From: Uloborus plumipes
Taxonomy: Eukaryota; Arthropoda; Arachnida; Araneae; Uloboridae
Direction: 5' to 3'
DNA length: 64,000 nt
Assembly (NCBI GenBank): GCA_038373865.1
Contig: JAXGGA010001657.1
Span: forward strand, 80,580-144,579
The stretch's first letter is position 1. Each line of letters begins with the position of its first letter. A program made the position numbers and the translations under genes. The notes beneath the pieces were generated by a model. The model made no database searches and was not told the origin of the DNA. It saw only the letters and a list, made by a program, of their open reading frames with translations. This document shows, in pieces, positions 24,438-35,489 of this stretch.

Positions 24438-27400
24438 CGGTCGCAGTTAATTGTGCTTGTTGAAGCGTCTGCAGAAAGTTCTTTCTGGTGTGCATTGTCG
24501 AACGTGTCCTAGTCTATTGCAGTTCGTGAACTTTGAATTGCGTGATGAGTTTAAAAACCTTTTGGGATTGGAAGATATGATTAAGTTGACGATCAATGGA
24601 TCATAAGTAACTATTAGTGAAATATATATGTAGTTCTATGTCTTGCATATGCTGTTGATTTGCCTATTTAAAGTAATGGTAATTTAAACTAAATAGTCAC
24701 AAGGAAAAAGATTTTGTACCCGAAATGTGATTATTTCGACTTTTTTCTCAGAATAACTTTGATAAAAATTCTACCATTACTTTAACAAAATCTATAAAAG
24801 TAAAGGAGAGCTTTCCTTAAGAACTTCGATTTTGTTCATTTGGTGGATTCTAGTTTAGTGTTACTAAAATCAGCTTTACTACTAATTTACTCAATTTATT
24901 TTGCACTCTATTGTCTTCAAAAATACTCATAAACGATTGACATCTGAGAATATGTGTTAGAACTTATTTTAAAATGTCAACTATAGTTTTACTACTTTTA
25001 TTTTTTCTGAACATAATTTGTATCCCAGTATCATCCAATAGATTATCTCTAATATGCTGTTTTCAAACGATTTTTATTTGATTTGGCTTAGGTTCATTAC
25101 ATGCCTTAATGAGGAACGCAAAATAGTTACACAGAGATTAGATCTGTAAATTTGTACTTTTAATTCGCTCATTTAAGTTTTATGACAAGTAATAATGTAA
25201 GCAATGTCATTAGCATTTAAAAAACTTCAGGTGTAAGTTAAGCGCTTTCTTTTAATACTTGGAGGGGAAAGGGGGGAGGAAAACAAATTGATGTACGTGG
25301 TGATCAAGTTTATTCTTCCCAACTTATGTGCTTGGTATATACTTCAAGCTAAATGTTGCTCTCTTGTTAAAGCCCTAATTTTCTTTCTGGTTTTATCTTT
25401 TGGTATCCACTACTTATTCATCTTTGTAAAGGTTTTTAACTTTTCTAAAATTTGGATCTCCATAAACTTCAGATAAATATTTCAAAACATTTCCAACAAT
25501 CTCATGTTTTTCCAGTTTTCTTAAGATAATTACTTTCATTTTTAAACCATTTAACGTTTGTGCTCGAAAGGAAACTGTTATTCTTATAGCAGCAAGTCCA
25601 AGTCGACAGCATTTCCAAATTTCTCTAAAAATGCTTTAGCATTTTTTTTTTTTTTTTTTTTTTTTTTTTAGTTTGATAGGACTTTTTTATTTGACTCCAT
25701 TTTTATGGTACATAAACAGTACACAAGAGAAGCATTACCTTAAGGTTTTATAGGATTGGTTCCATATATAATTCACCCGAAACGAATAATTTTAATTCTG
25801 CTATACATGTTGCTGCGTGTAAAATATTTTACTAATATTATAACTTCCATCGTTTAATAATTACCTGTTCTTAGGGGGTTTGGACCTGCCATATCACATG
25901 ACCATTCTTTTTATCCTTTTTTCAGCTAAGAGCCAATTTCTATGTAGTTTTTTTATTTTACTATATTTTTTAGGTCGATAATGCGCCTCGTTTTGTTAAG
26001 TTATTTGAAAATTAATAAATCAACAATCAAATGCTTCCCATTTCTAACACCAGATCCATATATTTCTATTACAAATCAGAACAAATTACATTAAATGCAA
26101 TATAATAGTGTATTAGTTGTATTGTAATCATAAAAGAGCTCTTAAAATATTTCTTATTTACTGCTTCGGATCATTCATTTCCTTTAGATGCTTTCTTTAC
26201 TTCTAATGCCTTTCATTTTTTCCTAACAATATATATTAGGAAATAATCAGAATTCATTGATTTTAGACGTTTAACACGATGCAGAAGCATTTATGATAAG
26301 CAAACAACTGTGATAAAAAAATAGTTTGGGGAAATACGTAAATTTGTTCCCCTATAATCTTCATTTAAAATATATCTGTACCCTAATGTGTTTTTTTTTC
26401 CTTATATCTGAATAATCTTTTTAATGGAATCATTATTTGAATGGCCTTAGTTTTTTAAATATTAGATAATCGCCGTTGCCATGTTTCATTAGAGTTTGAA
26501 ATCTGAAAAATATATTTTTCAATAAGTTATATCTACTTTAGTATGATTATAAACTTTAAAACAGGCTGAATGAATTGTTTTCTATAATTTATAAACGGTT
26601 TTCCATTATATATTTCTGAAATGAAGTTATTTGGAATAGAAAATGCTTCCGGATACATGAAGTCAGTGAAATGGTCTCACTTATGTTTAAATGCTAAAAA
26701 ATTGAAGATTATTATTATTTTTAAAATTATGGAAAAGAAATTGACAACGTAAAACTTCTATTAAAAATTGACGACTAGTTTGTTTTAGAACGCAGTTCTT
26801 TATACTTTCATGTTTCGAAGAAATATCTTATTACCCCTATTTGTTGATATTTATACTTCACTAAGTACATTATTTTACTTTGGTTTTAATGCAAATTTTA
26901 TGTAACGACAGTGTGTTTTTTTTCCTCCTTGATATTTTTTTTTAAAATTAAAGTCGGAAATTTCATCTAAGTCAGTAAACATTTACCTTTTAAGATAATT
27001 GAAATCATTTTTTATGCGAAAAAATGTCTTAGGACCGAATTCAAGTAATATTCTTTAATGTTCAACGAAAGAAAAACAAAAAACTCAAAAGCTATAGCCA
27101 TTAATGCTTTAAAATATTGCTTAAGAATAAATATAAAAAAATACTGGAGCTAACAGAAAAGACACCATTCTCTTAATAATCAGAAGTTTTCATAATGTAT
27201 GCATTTCAATATTCTTTTGGATAGTTAACAACGTGCAAATTAAAAGCTATTCTTCGAATTATGCCGTTTTTTTATTTATTTTAATTTATTATCTGTTTGG
27301 ATTTGTTTCTAAGTAAAACAAATGAAAATTAAACCCTACTTTTCTACTTACCACAATAAATAAAGTAAGAACTAAACTGAATCTCTGGAAAGCTCGCTAA

Positions 27401-29249
27401 TATTCATCGCAGTTTACTGTAAAAGAAATTTAAAGTAGAAGAACGTGTATAATTTTTTGATCTGAAGAGTTCGTAAAAAAACTCTTGTAATTTCGCTTCC
27501 TGACAAAAAACACAGTACAACTTAATTCTTTTTTTTGGTCTGGTACCTTCATTTTTTTTTTTTTTTTTTTCAATTCAACATTTTTTTTTCTTTTTTATAA
27601 TTGAAGCATTGTATATTCAACATTGTACATTCAACCGATTGAAGCATTGTACTTGTAATTTTCTGTAAAACTTCACAAAAAAAAAAAAGAAGAAAGCGTG
27701 TTAATGTTCAATACGAAAAGTTTCAAGGGCACATTTTCATGAAGAGAAAAATGGATCAACAGAAACGCCTAAATCACGGTTTGAGTCATTAACATTTTTT
27801 TTTTCGTTCCGTGAGGGATGGTGTGAACACTTTGTTTCTTAAATTTGGTTGTTTAAAAAGTTCATTTGTAACAAGAACAATGTCCGATTTATCGCAAAAA
27901 TTGAACGACAATTTGCTACTTAACACTTTTCCGCTCAGTTTACGTGAGTTATAATTTTTAAGGATCTTAAAATTTAACTTAAACGTGTTTTTATACGAAT
28001 CAACTACTTTAAATGAAAAAAAGTTTCAACAATAATAAGAGAAAGCAACATTTATGATTATATATTAAAAAACGAAAACTACCATCAAAGTAACTAAAAC
28101 TTTGAGAATTAAAAATACTAATAGTTGATGTTTTTTTTCTTTTTTCATTACTTCATTTTTTATATTGGTAAGTATTAGTAAAGCAATATATTTTTGCGCG
28201 AACAGGCTGTATAAAAGTTATGCGTAAATGTATATCATAATAAGTTTTTATTTCTAACCAGTTGCAAAGGGTTTTATTTAGCTGTTAAATAGTACTTCTA
28301 GAAATTTCTGCAGATGAGCTTTCACATTCATAACATAACAATCAAGCACAATAACTTTTCTTATGCCCCATTTCTTCCTTAAAAAAAACGCCTTTTGAAT
28401 TTTCAATAATGCACTAGTAGACTATCTTCCACATTCTGATTAAATTTCAATGAAGTCAGCTGTGAGAGCTGGTTTATAATGCAATTAGCTAGGAAAAGTT
28501 TAAAGCAATGCGCTTTTTTTTTTAATTCTGCATCAGTTACTAGATTAACTCAGCAGTTATTACAACTATTTTTGACAAAAATTTACGAAATAATAATTTA
28601 GTAAAACTAGTTAAAAGCTTATACTACTAAGCAAAATAGTTCAAAATTTTCAATTTCACTTTTTGAAAAAAAAAGAAGAATTAATGATATCTTTATTAGA
28701 AGATATAATAATTCTTCTATAAGAATAAATAGATTATATCTTATAGAAGAATTAATTATATTAAGATTAATTATATCTTTTCTCATCATGTTGAGTAACT
28801 ATTATTATTATGTTTAGTACTAAATAATATCATATTTTTGTACTATATATATTAGGATCTGCAATACACTAATTATTTTTAGAAATTAATTATAAAAGTA
28901 ATAATTATTCATGCAAATAATGACGAGTCATTCAGTTCACAACCATTCTGTTAGATTTTGATTGTTCAAATTAAAAATAGTAATAATAATACATTCTATG
29001 CAACTTCCAGAAATTTGAATGACTATTTTTTCCTATTAGACATGCTTACAAAATTTGTATCAGTACCTCAATTTTTATATATTTTTTTTTACAAATAACG
29101 TTTAGTGGTAAAAGGCGTTGGGATAACTTTAACGCTTGGAAATACTTTTCATTGTGATGTGAGACTACTTTACCACCAGTTTCAATTCATATTTTATTCT
29201 TATTTACTTCTATTGCACAAATACGAATTATGATATCCCTTAGTATATA
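24438..29249. other. Long AT-rich intron; palindromes near 28.7 kb
   Basis: No exon was supported over nearly 5 kb. Notable pieces are a T-run at about 25643-25670 and AT-rich hairpins near 28.7 kb, where AATTCTTCTATAAG (28710-28723) is the exact inverse of 28740-28753. T-runs also occur near 27552-27572. Confidence 0.45.
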
Positions 29250-30008
29250 CCTGGAGTAAATATCTGAATGAATTTGCTTGGTGTTCTCCTGATAAAGGTT
29301 TATTGTGGTTCAATATTCCCATATATTCTTTACAAAATTAATGCAACGAAGAACCGTGAAACTTAACTAAGTGACATTTCAAAAGGTACTTACAAATAAA
29401 GTTTCGGAGTGAACTAAAGATACGTAACTATCGAAATCTCCCCTATTCTCAACCTGAAGTAAATATCTGAATGGGTTGTTTTTAATGCTATTATGATAAA
29501 TGCTCTTCGTAATTCATTATTCCCAAACATGTAGTTTCTTACAATGTTAAAGCAAAGAAGAACCTTGAAACGTAACTCAATGATATTAACTTTCAAAAAA
29601 AATTTGAATATGAATTAAAGATACCGGAATCAATCCAAATATCTGTCGTTCCAGCTTGAAACGAGAGCAATAATGAATTCTTAGATCTTAACGACGTTAG
29701 TTCAACGAAGAACTGTGAAACTTGTAACCCAAGTGACATAAGATGTAACTGTAAATACATTTTGGAAATTTACTCAAGATACAGATCTATCGGAATCAAT
29801 AGAAATCTCTGTTGTTCAAACTTAAAAAGAAAAATTAAGTTCTTGCGTCTTTACAATGCTATTGCAACGAGGAAGTATGAAATGTGTAACTCAGTGACAT
29901 AAGATATATTTAAATAAATTTTGGAAACCAACCAAGATACAAAACTACCAGAATCAATCAAAACATCTGTTGTTCAATCTTGGATTAAAAAAAATAATAA
30001 TGAATCCT
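29250..30008. repeat. Degenerate tandem repeat abutting an exon
   Basis: About four diverged units of roughly 165-200 bp. Each contains CAACGAAGAACCGTGAAAC-like, AAGTGACAT, AAAGATAC, and TATCGGAATCAAT followed by a CTGTTGTTCAA-like block. Anchors of the second block start near 29342, 29547, 29703 and 29867. The last unit runs to about 30005, just short of the acceptor of the exon at 30017, so the intron end seems to have been built from repeat sequence. Confidence 0.65.
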
Positions 30009-30016
30009 AACGTGAG

Positions 30017-30218
30017 AAAACTTTCCGACCCTTGTGCTTCCACGCTAATGATCCCAAGCTCCTCCGCTTCCGTGAAAAGGAACGTGAAAGCACGGAAGAG
30101 TTTGCCATCGGAATGCTGCACCCAGAGGCCAGACCTTTCATACCTGGGAGACGACCTCAAGGCAGTCTATTACGAAAGCATCAGGGAATCCAGTCGCCAC
30201 AACAGTGTCGTTCCTCAG
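30017..30218 (+). CDS. 202-nt internal exon of the same unrecognised gene
   Basis: Begins after AACGTGAG (acceptor AG at 30015-30016, weak tract) and ends CCTCAG|GTAGGT. The preferred frame takes two incoming bases, reads KLSDPCASTLMIPSSS, a basic stretch with KARKSLPSE, then DLSYLGDDLKAVYYESIR and ends VVPQ in phase 0. Third positions are about 61% G/C in this frame, against about 49% in the other open frame, and match the 13248 exon. The alternative frame (starting at 30017 in phase 0) is also open throughout, so the choice is not absolute. Ser-rich basic motifs (RKS, KRN) suggest kinase sites. No domain is recognised. Confidence 0.75.
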
Positions 30219-30338
30219 GTAGGTGCTGCTTACTTTATGCTGTAATTGAAGTTGAATGAAAATCGATCAAAAAAGCTTTGTGCTAAAAGAAATCAAAGTA
30301 AAAAACCATCGTAAATAAAGTACTAATTATACTACGCT

Positions 30339-30494
30339 GCAAGGTTTCTTGACACTGGCATCGTGACGTCAGCCAATGAAAAAAGAGCTAGATAAAACGT
30401 CACAGTCTACTTGGCGAATTAGAGGAGATCCTTAACTGCTTGTGAGTTCTTATTGGCTCCGCGCATAGGGACCTTTAGTGTCAAGTTAAATTGC
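30339..30494. mobile_element. Palindromic element with CRE and CCAAT motifs
   Basis: The left end TTGACACT (30349) and the right end AGTGTCAA (30477-30484) are inverted, as are CCAAT (30373-30377) and ATTGG (30452-30456), giving an imperfect 155-bp palindrome. The left arm carries TGACGTCA (30364-30371), a perfect CRE. It is probably a MITE. Whether the motifs bind anything is unknown. Confidence 0.5.
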
Positions 30495-30499
30495 TTTCT

Positions 30500-31708
30500 A
30501 GTACAGGTAGAAAGTACAACAAATAGCTGTTTTAAGGCTACAATTTAGCCTCTTCATCACTGCAAAACTTGCGCTATCTTAATCCGTTAACTATCGGTTA
30601 ATTTTCGAGAAAACGGTCATAAGAGTTTCGATTTTTTATCTATGATGTTATAGGAAGATGTATGTATAAACAACATATACATTCATTTTTTATTTCTTTT
30701 CAATTTGAAATTTTTAAAAAAATCAAGATTTTAGTAAATGCCAGCTTTCAGGGTTACTATGACTTAATGTTAGTTTGTCAGCAATCAAGAAAAATGTTTA
30801 AAATATGGGTTTTTAGCATGATTTTTATTATTATTATTATTATCCTGTTGCTGCTGTAAAATGAGAAGCAAAATGTGTTCGGGCAAAAGAAATGAATTAG
30901 TTTTATTCTTATTGGCCGTTATTTCGTTAACACTTCATCCCTGAAATATTACGGGAGCGATAAATAAAGGGCAGAAACTCCGCTCATGATTTTGAACAAG
31001 CTGGAAGGGGTTAAGTGTTTATTAGGGATGTATCGGTAATTGTGGCAAATTTATCGTTAACAGTGTAACAATGAAAATTTTGAAGTAGGTGGATATCAAA
31101 AGAGCATATTGAGACTGTTTTTTCTGTCTCAAAAACTATTTTCCCTTATGTAAAAGTCCCGATTACCCAAAAGGATCCAGAAGCTTGAGCTTCCCCTCAA
31201 AATTTTCAGGGGGCATAAATAAGACTTAAAATTTCCAGTTTTTGCTTTTAAATGGTTCAAATTTAAATACTCTTTAAAAATACTGCAAGGATTAAAACTG
31301 TTCAATCAAAAATTATAGAAGCACTTTAAAAATTGATCCTACATTTTATAAAATGTGTTTCTAAATTTGGTATTTGGGACAACTTTATAACAATGTGCTT
31401 TTATAACATTTTTCTAATTTCGTGAAGTGATAGATCTAAAAAAAAACCTTTACTTGTATAACTACCTCAACTATTCATCCCATTGGAAGTAAATAGCTGC
31501 TTCTAGTGAACTATTCCAAATGCCTACAACAAACAATAGTAATTTCATCATGTTTCAAAATTAGTTTGGGATTTAAAATGTTAAAACAATGCCCCTGGTT
31601 TTTCTATCTGTGCAAAAATCCACAAATTTTCCACACACAAATTCTTCCACAAATTTTTTGTTCCAATAAACGTAAATACTATATCAGTTCCTCTCTTACT
31701 CTCCTTTG
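30500..31708. other. Intron sequence, no feature seen
   Basis: AT-rich, with an (ATT)n run near 30825-30842. No supported exon. Confidence 0.4.
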
Positions 31709-31716
31709 CTCTAGAC

Positions 31717-33110
31717 CAGGGGTCTCCAACCTTTTTTACTCGGGGGCCAAATTGAAAATTTTTGGAAGCAAGGCGGGCCAACGGTCCAAAAATAGTTCAG
31801 TTCAGATGGTTTTTTGTAACATTACGGAAACTCGTAAAATTTAGAAAGCAGTTCAGAAAACTGAAATAAAAGTCTTTTTTCCCACAAAATGTATTTTGCT
31901 CTCCAAAAGGAGTTTAAAAAAAAGCCAAACTAGACAAAAAACTAAATCCTTGCAATGTACTACAATTAATTAAATAAATTTTATGTATTAATGATGATAA
32001 GAAACTTAACAATAAATGAGGACAGAGCGAGTGCGACGCTTAGGACAAGTTTTAATGAGAAGATTGCATTTGTTTGTCTCTTAAAATTTCAGTCCATTTA
32101 GGGTCAAACTTTGTAATTCCCATCATTAAAGTTGATTTTAAATGTTCACGTAATAAAGAGGATCTGTACTTAGATTTAACATACTTCATTTTTGAAAATG
32201 TCTGCTTACACTTGTAGGTAGACCCAAAAAGAGAAAACATAACTCGAGCGTGAATTTTTATGTTCTTAAAGTCTTTTTCTGGGAGAGAACTGTTAAATGA
32301 AAGTAGATTACTTTCTTTTTGGCATTCCTGGAAAGCACCTGGAGTGAATTGTTGGTAGTAAGTTCGATGACTTCAAGTTGGATTTCAGCAGGCACTTTGT
32401 CTATATCTCAGTTAAAAGGGTTTTGAAAAATCTGGATATCATCTGATGCACGGTCAGAGTCTTCAAAACGGCTCTTAAATTCTTCTCGTAGGTTAGACAT
32501 GATATCCAAAACGTATTCCTTGGGAAAGGAAGCAGTACTTAATGAACCTAATTTTTTACACGTTTCAAAGTAATCAAAGTTCATCGATCCTAAATGCTTC
32601 TCGAAAAGCATGAGTTTTTGTCTGAAAGCTTTGACATGCCAGTATAAGTCATAAATTGATTCGTTTTTCCCTTGCAGCTTTAAATTCAAAAAATTAATAT
32701 GTGTGGTGAGATCAACAAGAAAAGCCAATTTTCAGACAAATACACTGTCAGAAAGTTCAGGTACAAGGATGCCGACGTTCAGTCATAAAAATATCAATCG
32801 CTTCTCGAAGTTCAAAAAATCGCTGCAATACTTTGCGTCTACTTAACCAGCGAATTTCACAATGGTAAGGAACATCTGGATAAACGTTGTCAATTTCAGC
32901 AAGAAAATTTCTGAATTGGCGATGTTTAAGAGAACTGGATCTAATAAAGTTAACTGTTTTGACAACTACATCCATTACTTCAGCTACATCCATGTGTTTC
33001 ACTGTTCTGGTTAATTTAAATTTAAAAATATATTTAAAAAAAGGGGGAGGGATTGAAAAAACAGATTTTTTCCGCGGGCCGGAAAAAATCTGGTAGGTTA
33101 GAGAGCCCTG
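31717..33110 (-). mobile_element. hAT transposon copy with intact ends and 8-bp target duplication
   Basis: The left end CAGGGGTCTCCAACCT and the inverted right end CAGGGCTCTCTAACCT match at 14 of 16 positions. The target duplication CTCTAGAC is perfect (31709-31716 and 33111-33118). At 1394 bp it is shorter than an autonomous hAT, because the N-terminal half of the transposase is missing while both ends remain. Transposase remnants run on the minus strand. Confidence 0.9.
32052..33010 (-). pseudogene. hAT transposase remnant (GTF2IRD2/ZBED-like group), broken
   Basis: Three minus-strand pieces are in family order. The first (about 33010-32757) reads VVKTVNFIRSSSLKHRQF and then EIRWLSRRKVLQRFFEL. 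The second (32728-32408) reads FLVDLTTHINFLNLKLQGK and then VKAFRQKLMLFEKHL. The third (about 32345-32052) is the C-terminal dimerisation region, LFGSTYKCKQTFSKMKYVKS and then KYRSSLLREHLKS. A stop/frameshift separates the first two pieces near 32740 and another separates the last two near 32345. The BED zinc finger and N-terminal catalytic part are absent, so it cannot be active. These motifs are typical of the hAT lineage that also gave the vertebrate GTF2IRD2 C-terminus. Confidence 0.85.
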
Positions 33111-33239
33111 CTCTAGACTATGCATTATTAAAATAAGTAACATTTATTTTCTAAAAGAAATAGTTAAGGAAAATATTTTCTCGTATTAAAGAATTTTGAA
33201 CGTAGCTGCGTCCCAGCTTTTATCATTCAAATATCTACT

Positions 33240-33560
33240 CACAACTCACTGCCTAGCTTTTACATAAAGAGAGCCTGCGACATTTGGGATTAGGCGAGCT
33301 CTTGGTGGCTCGTAATTGATAAAGTAATGCGTTCGGAATTTGTCAACTAACGATCTGGTTAATCTTCAGTCCGCATCCCGTCGCTCCGCAAATAGCAGGG
33401 AAGGGCACGCGATTTGAATTTGATCCTGACCAGCTGGGAGCGCGGGCAGCAACGACATAAATCGGGCTCATCCTCCCTTTCATAATCTCGTCTGACGTTC
33501 GCCAATTATGTCGCCGCCCTGTAACCTTGGGTAATTACTCGAATCGTGTATGAAGCTACT
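33240..33560. other. GC-rich island; includes a short open frame with possible acceptor
   Basis: A sharp GC-rich island in AT-rich DNA. After TTAATCTTCAG (33369), the frame at 33371 reads 29 codons to TAA at 33458-33460, including GKGTRFEFDPDQLGARA. GTRFEFDPD resembles DTKLEFDPE of the 18142 exon. Entry would need phase 2 from 33370, or phase 1 using the internal AG at about 33399. Neither phase is supplied by exon 30017 in its preferred frame. It could be an alternative terminal exon or a conserved non-coding element. Confidence 0.25.
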
Positions 33561-33617
33561 TGTGGGATTGCACATGTGCGATGCATTTTTTTCAATAGGC
33601 AAGTAATATTGTATATT

Positions 33618-33788
33618 CAGACCCGTCATTTTGAATTTTTCCAGGGGGGTAATGCAAAAGGTATATATTTTATGTAAATTGTCCCAAAAAAAACAAAAAC
33701 CATCCCCACTTGTAGGTAAATACATTGATTTTCGAAAGTAAAGGGGGAGTAATTGCCCTCCCTCTTGATAGCCCGATTAACGGGTCAG
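33618..33788. mobile_element. Short element with CAGACCCGT / inverted ends
   Basis: The left end CAGACCCGTCA and the inverted right end CTGACCCGTTA bound 171 bp, with G-rich and C-rich blocks just inside (CCAGGGGGGTAATG and GTAATTGCCCTCCCT). Similar CAGGCCCGTCATTTAGGG sequence occurs at about 60903. No target duplication seen. Confidence 0.5.
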
Positions 33789-33799
33789 TGTCCAAGGCT

Positions 33800-35301
33800 G
33801 ATATAGAAATGTTTCAAGAGATGGGACAGACTTTATTTCGTAACATTTACGAAAGATTTTGGTTTACAAATGCTGACCTCATATGTTTTGGACTTCAATT
33901 GCGAAACGTATTATGAGGACAGATCTAAACCTTCCTTCTGCTAGCATCAAAGATAGTCTAAAAAAGTCATTTTCTTAAAATTATGTATTGAAAATTTACC
34001 AGTCCTTCAAGGGAGGTATCCGTCCCTGACCTATGTACGCTAATATTTACGAAAGTGTGTGGGTGTGAGTTCCTTATAACAGATCCAAGGCTGCCGTCAA
34101 ATCTTTGCCGAAATTGATAGAAAAATCTTTGATGATCAAGTAAGGGGGTCTATAGACAAATTCAGGTTACCTCAGATCTTTGCCGAATTTGGCATAGATG
34201 TGGTTTGACTCGCGAGAATTCAAAAGGGATGGGAAGAGGTAGACTTATCCAAATCTACAGTCTACGTTGGCATTTTACTAAACTGGTTCTTTGATGCTCA
34301 AAAATTTGCATGGGAAGGAGGCTGAGGGTCCTTATAAAAATTCAGGATTTTTACAAAATTTGATACAGAGAGGTTCTTTTCCAGGAACTCACATAAGGGA
34401 GCTTTTGCCCCAATGGGAGGCAGTAGGGGGAAGGTTCACCTGAAAATCCTTGAACTGGAATGTTTACGGCTTCTAATGACAATGGCTGAAATGGAATTTT
34501 GAGAAAAAAGAAAGAAAACAAAGCTATTTGAATTTTTAATCATAAATCGCTCTTTTCTACGCGTTGAACGAATGTATTACGCCAGTTGTGTATTTCCTTT
34601 AATTTCAACCTGATTGTTGAATATGCGTCGCTTGACACCCCTTTTATTTTTGAGGTAGACCGTGCAACGCAGGACAACGGAGGTAGTTTATCCATTACAC
34701 ATAAAAATAGATGTATGTGGATGGGTGTGTATGTTCAACTTACAAATCCTGTTTATGTCAGATCCTTGCCATATTAGGCTCAGAAATTTTTATCGTATTT
34801 TTTGGAATTTTAAAAACACTCAAAGAGGAAATTTAAATTCATTTTAATTTTTATCATAATAATAGTCATTTAAAGTTTGACAGATGGTGGATGAACGAGG
34901 GTCCCCTATATCCCAATATGGTAAATCACCGTGTGTTAAGTATACTGCACCGACGGGTGAACTAGAAGCCGTAACGGAGCGCTTCGTTTTGAAATAACAT
35001 CAGTGAGATCACACCGGCAATAAAAACTATTGACTAAAAACTTCCTTTTCTCGATGATCCAACCTATTAAGTTGTTCGCTTTTGCTTCCAGTTCGGCGGT
35101 TCAAAAGCCATCTCTCCGTTGTCACGCCATAGTCTTTTTGTATGATATTCAGTGTGAATAAAGGAAACTGAAAAGGTAATTTGAAATTCATACAAAATAA
35201 TACATTTTTGAAAGAATTAAGTAATCACTTCCCAGCAATTTTTTATTGTAAAAACTTGACTTCATGTTTTTTGTTTTTTTCATTCATATTTTTTTCTTTA
35301 G
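33800..35301. other. Intron with faint repeated phrases, no exon supported
   Basis: Between 34100 and 34450 phrases such as GATCTTTGCCGAATTTGG and AAATTCAGG recur loosely. At 34920-35110 there is a locally GC-richer patch without a usable frame. The segment ends in a strong T-rich acceptor, TATTTTTTTCTTTAG, at 35301. Confidence 0.35.
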
Positions 35302-35433
35302 ATCTTGCAGGCTTTGTTTCAATCGATGACCAAAAATGAAATCTGCAAGCGGATTCTGGGGAAACAAAATTATTCGTGCCGCCATCTAGTGCGAGTTATA
35401 AGCTTAAGTTACAAATTTTCATCGCCTTTGTAA
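35302..35433 (+). CDS. Candidate terminal exon of the same gene
   Basis: A strong acceptor at 35301 is followed in phase 0, matching the 30218 donor, by ILQALFQSMTKNEICKRI and then a basic tail ending FSSPL with TAA at 35431-35433 (43 codons). The junction reads VVPQ-ILQALFQSM. AATAAA lies at 35481-35486, about 50 bases after the stop, which suits a 3' end, though this hexamer is common in AT-rich DNA. An alternative AG at 35310 would remove three codons without changing frame. The second half of the exon looks less protein-like, so the true 3' end could differ. Confidence 0.4.
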   Translation: MLQALFQSMTKNEICKRILGKQNYSCRHLVRVISLSYKFSSPL

Positions 35434-35480
35434 CATGAAGTCAAAGAGAAAGCGTAAGTTTCAGTACAAATATATTAGGA

Positions 35481-35486
35481 AATAAA
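35481..35486 (+). terminator. Possible polyadenylation signal AATAAA
   Basis: The first AATAAA hexamer after the TAA at 35431-35433. The spacing is suitable, but the AT-rich background makes chance likely. Confidence 0.3.
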
Positions 35487-35489
35487 AGC

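Noticed and set aside
30032..30259. Second open frame over the 30017 exon as the main coding frame
   Set aside because: It has lower third-position G/C and a Gln/Arg/Ser-rich end typical of a shadow. It is kept only as a possible alternative.
31506..31844. 112-codon plus-strand open frame
   Set aside because: It crosses the left end and target duplication of the hAT element, so it is a chance frame.
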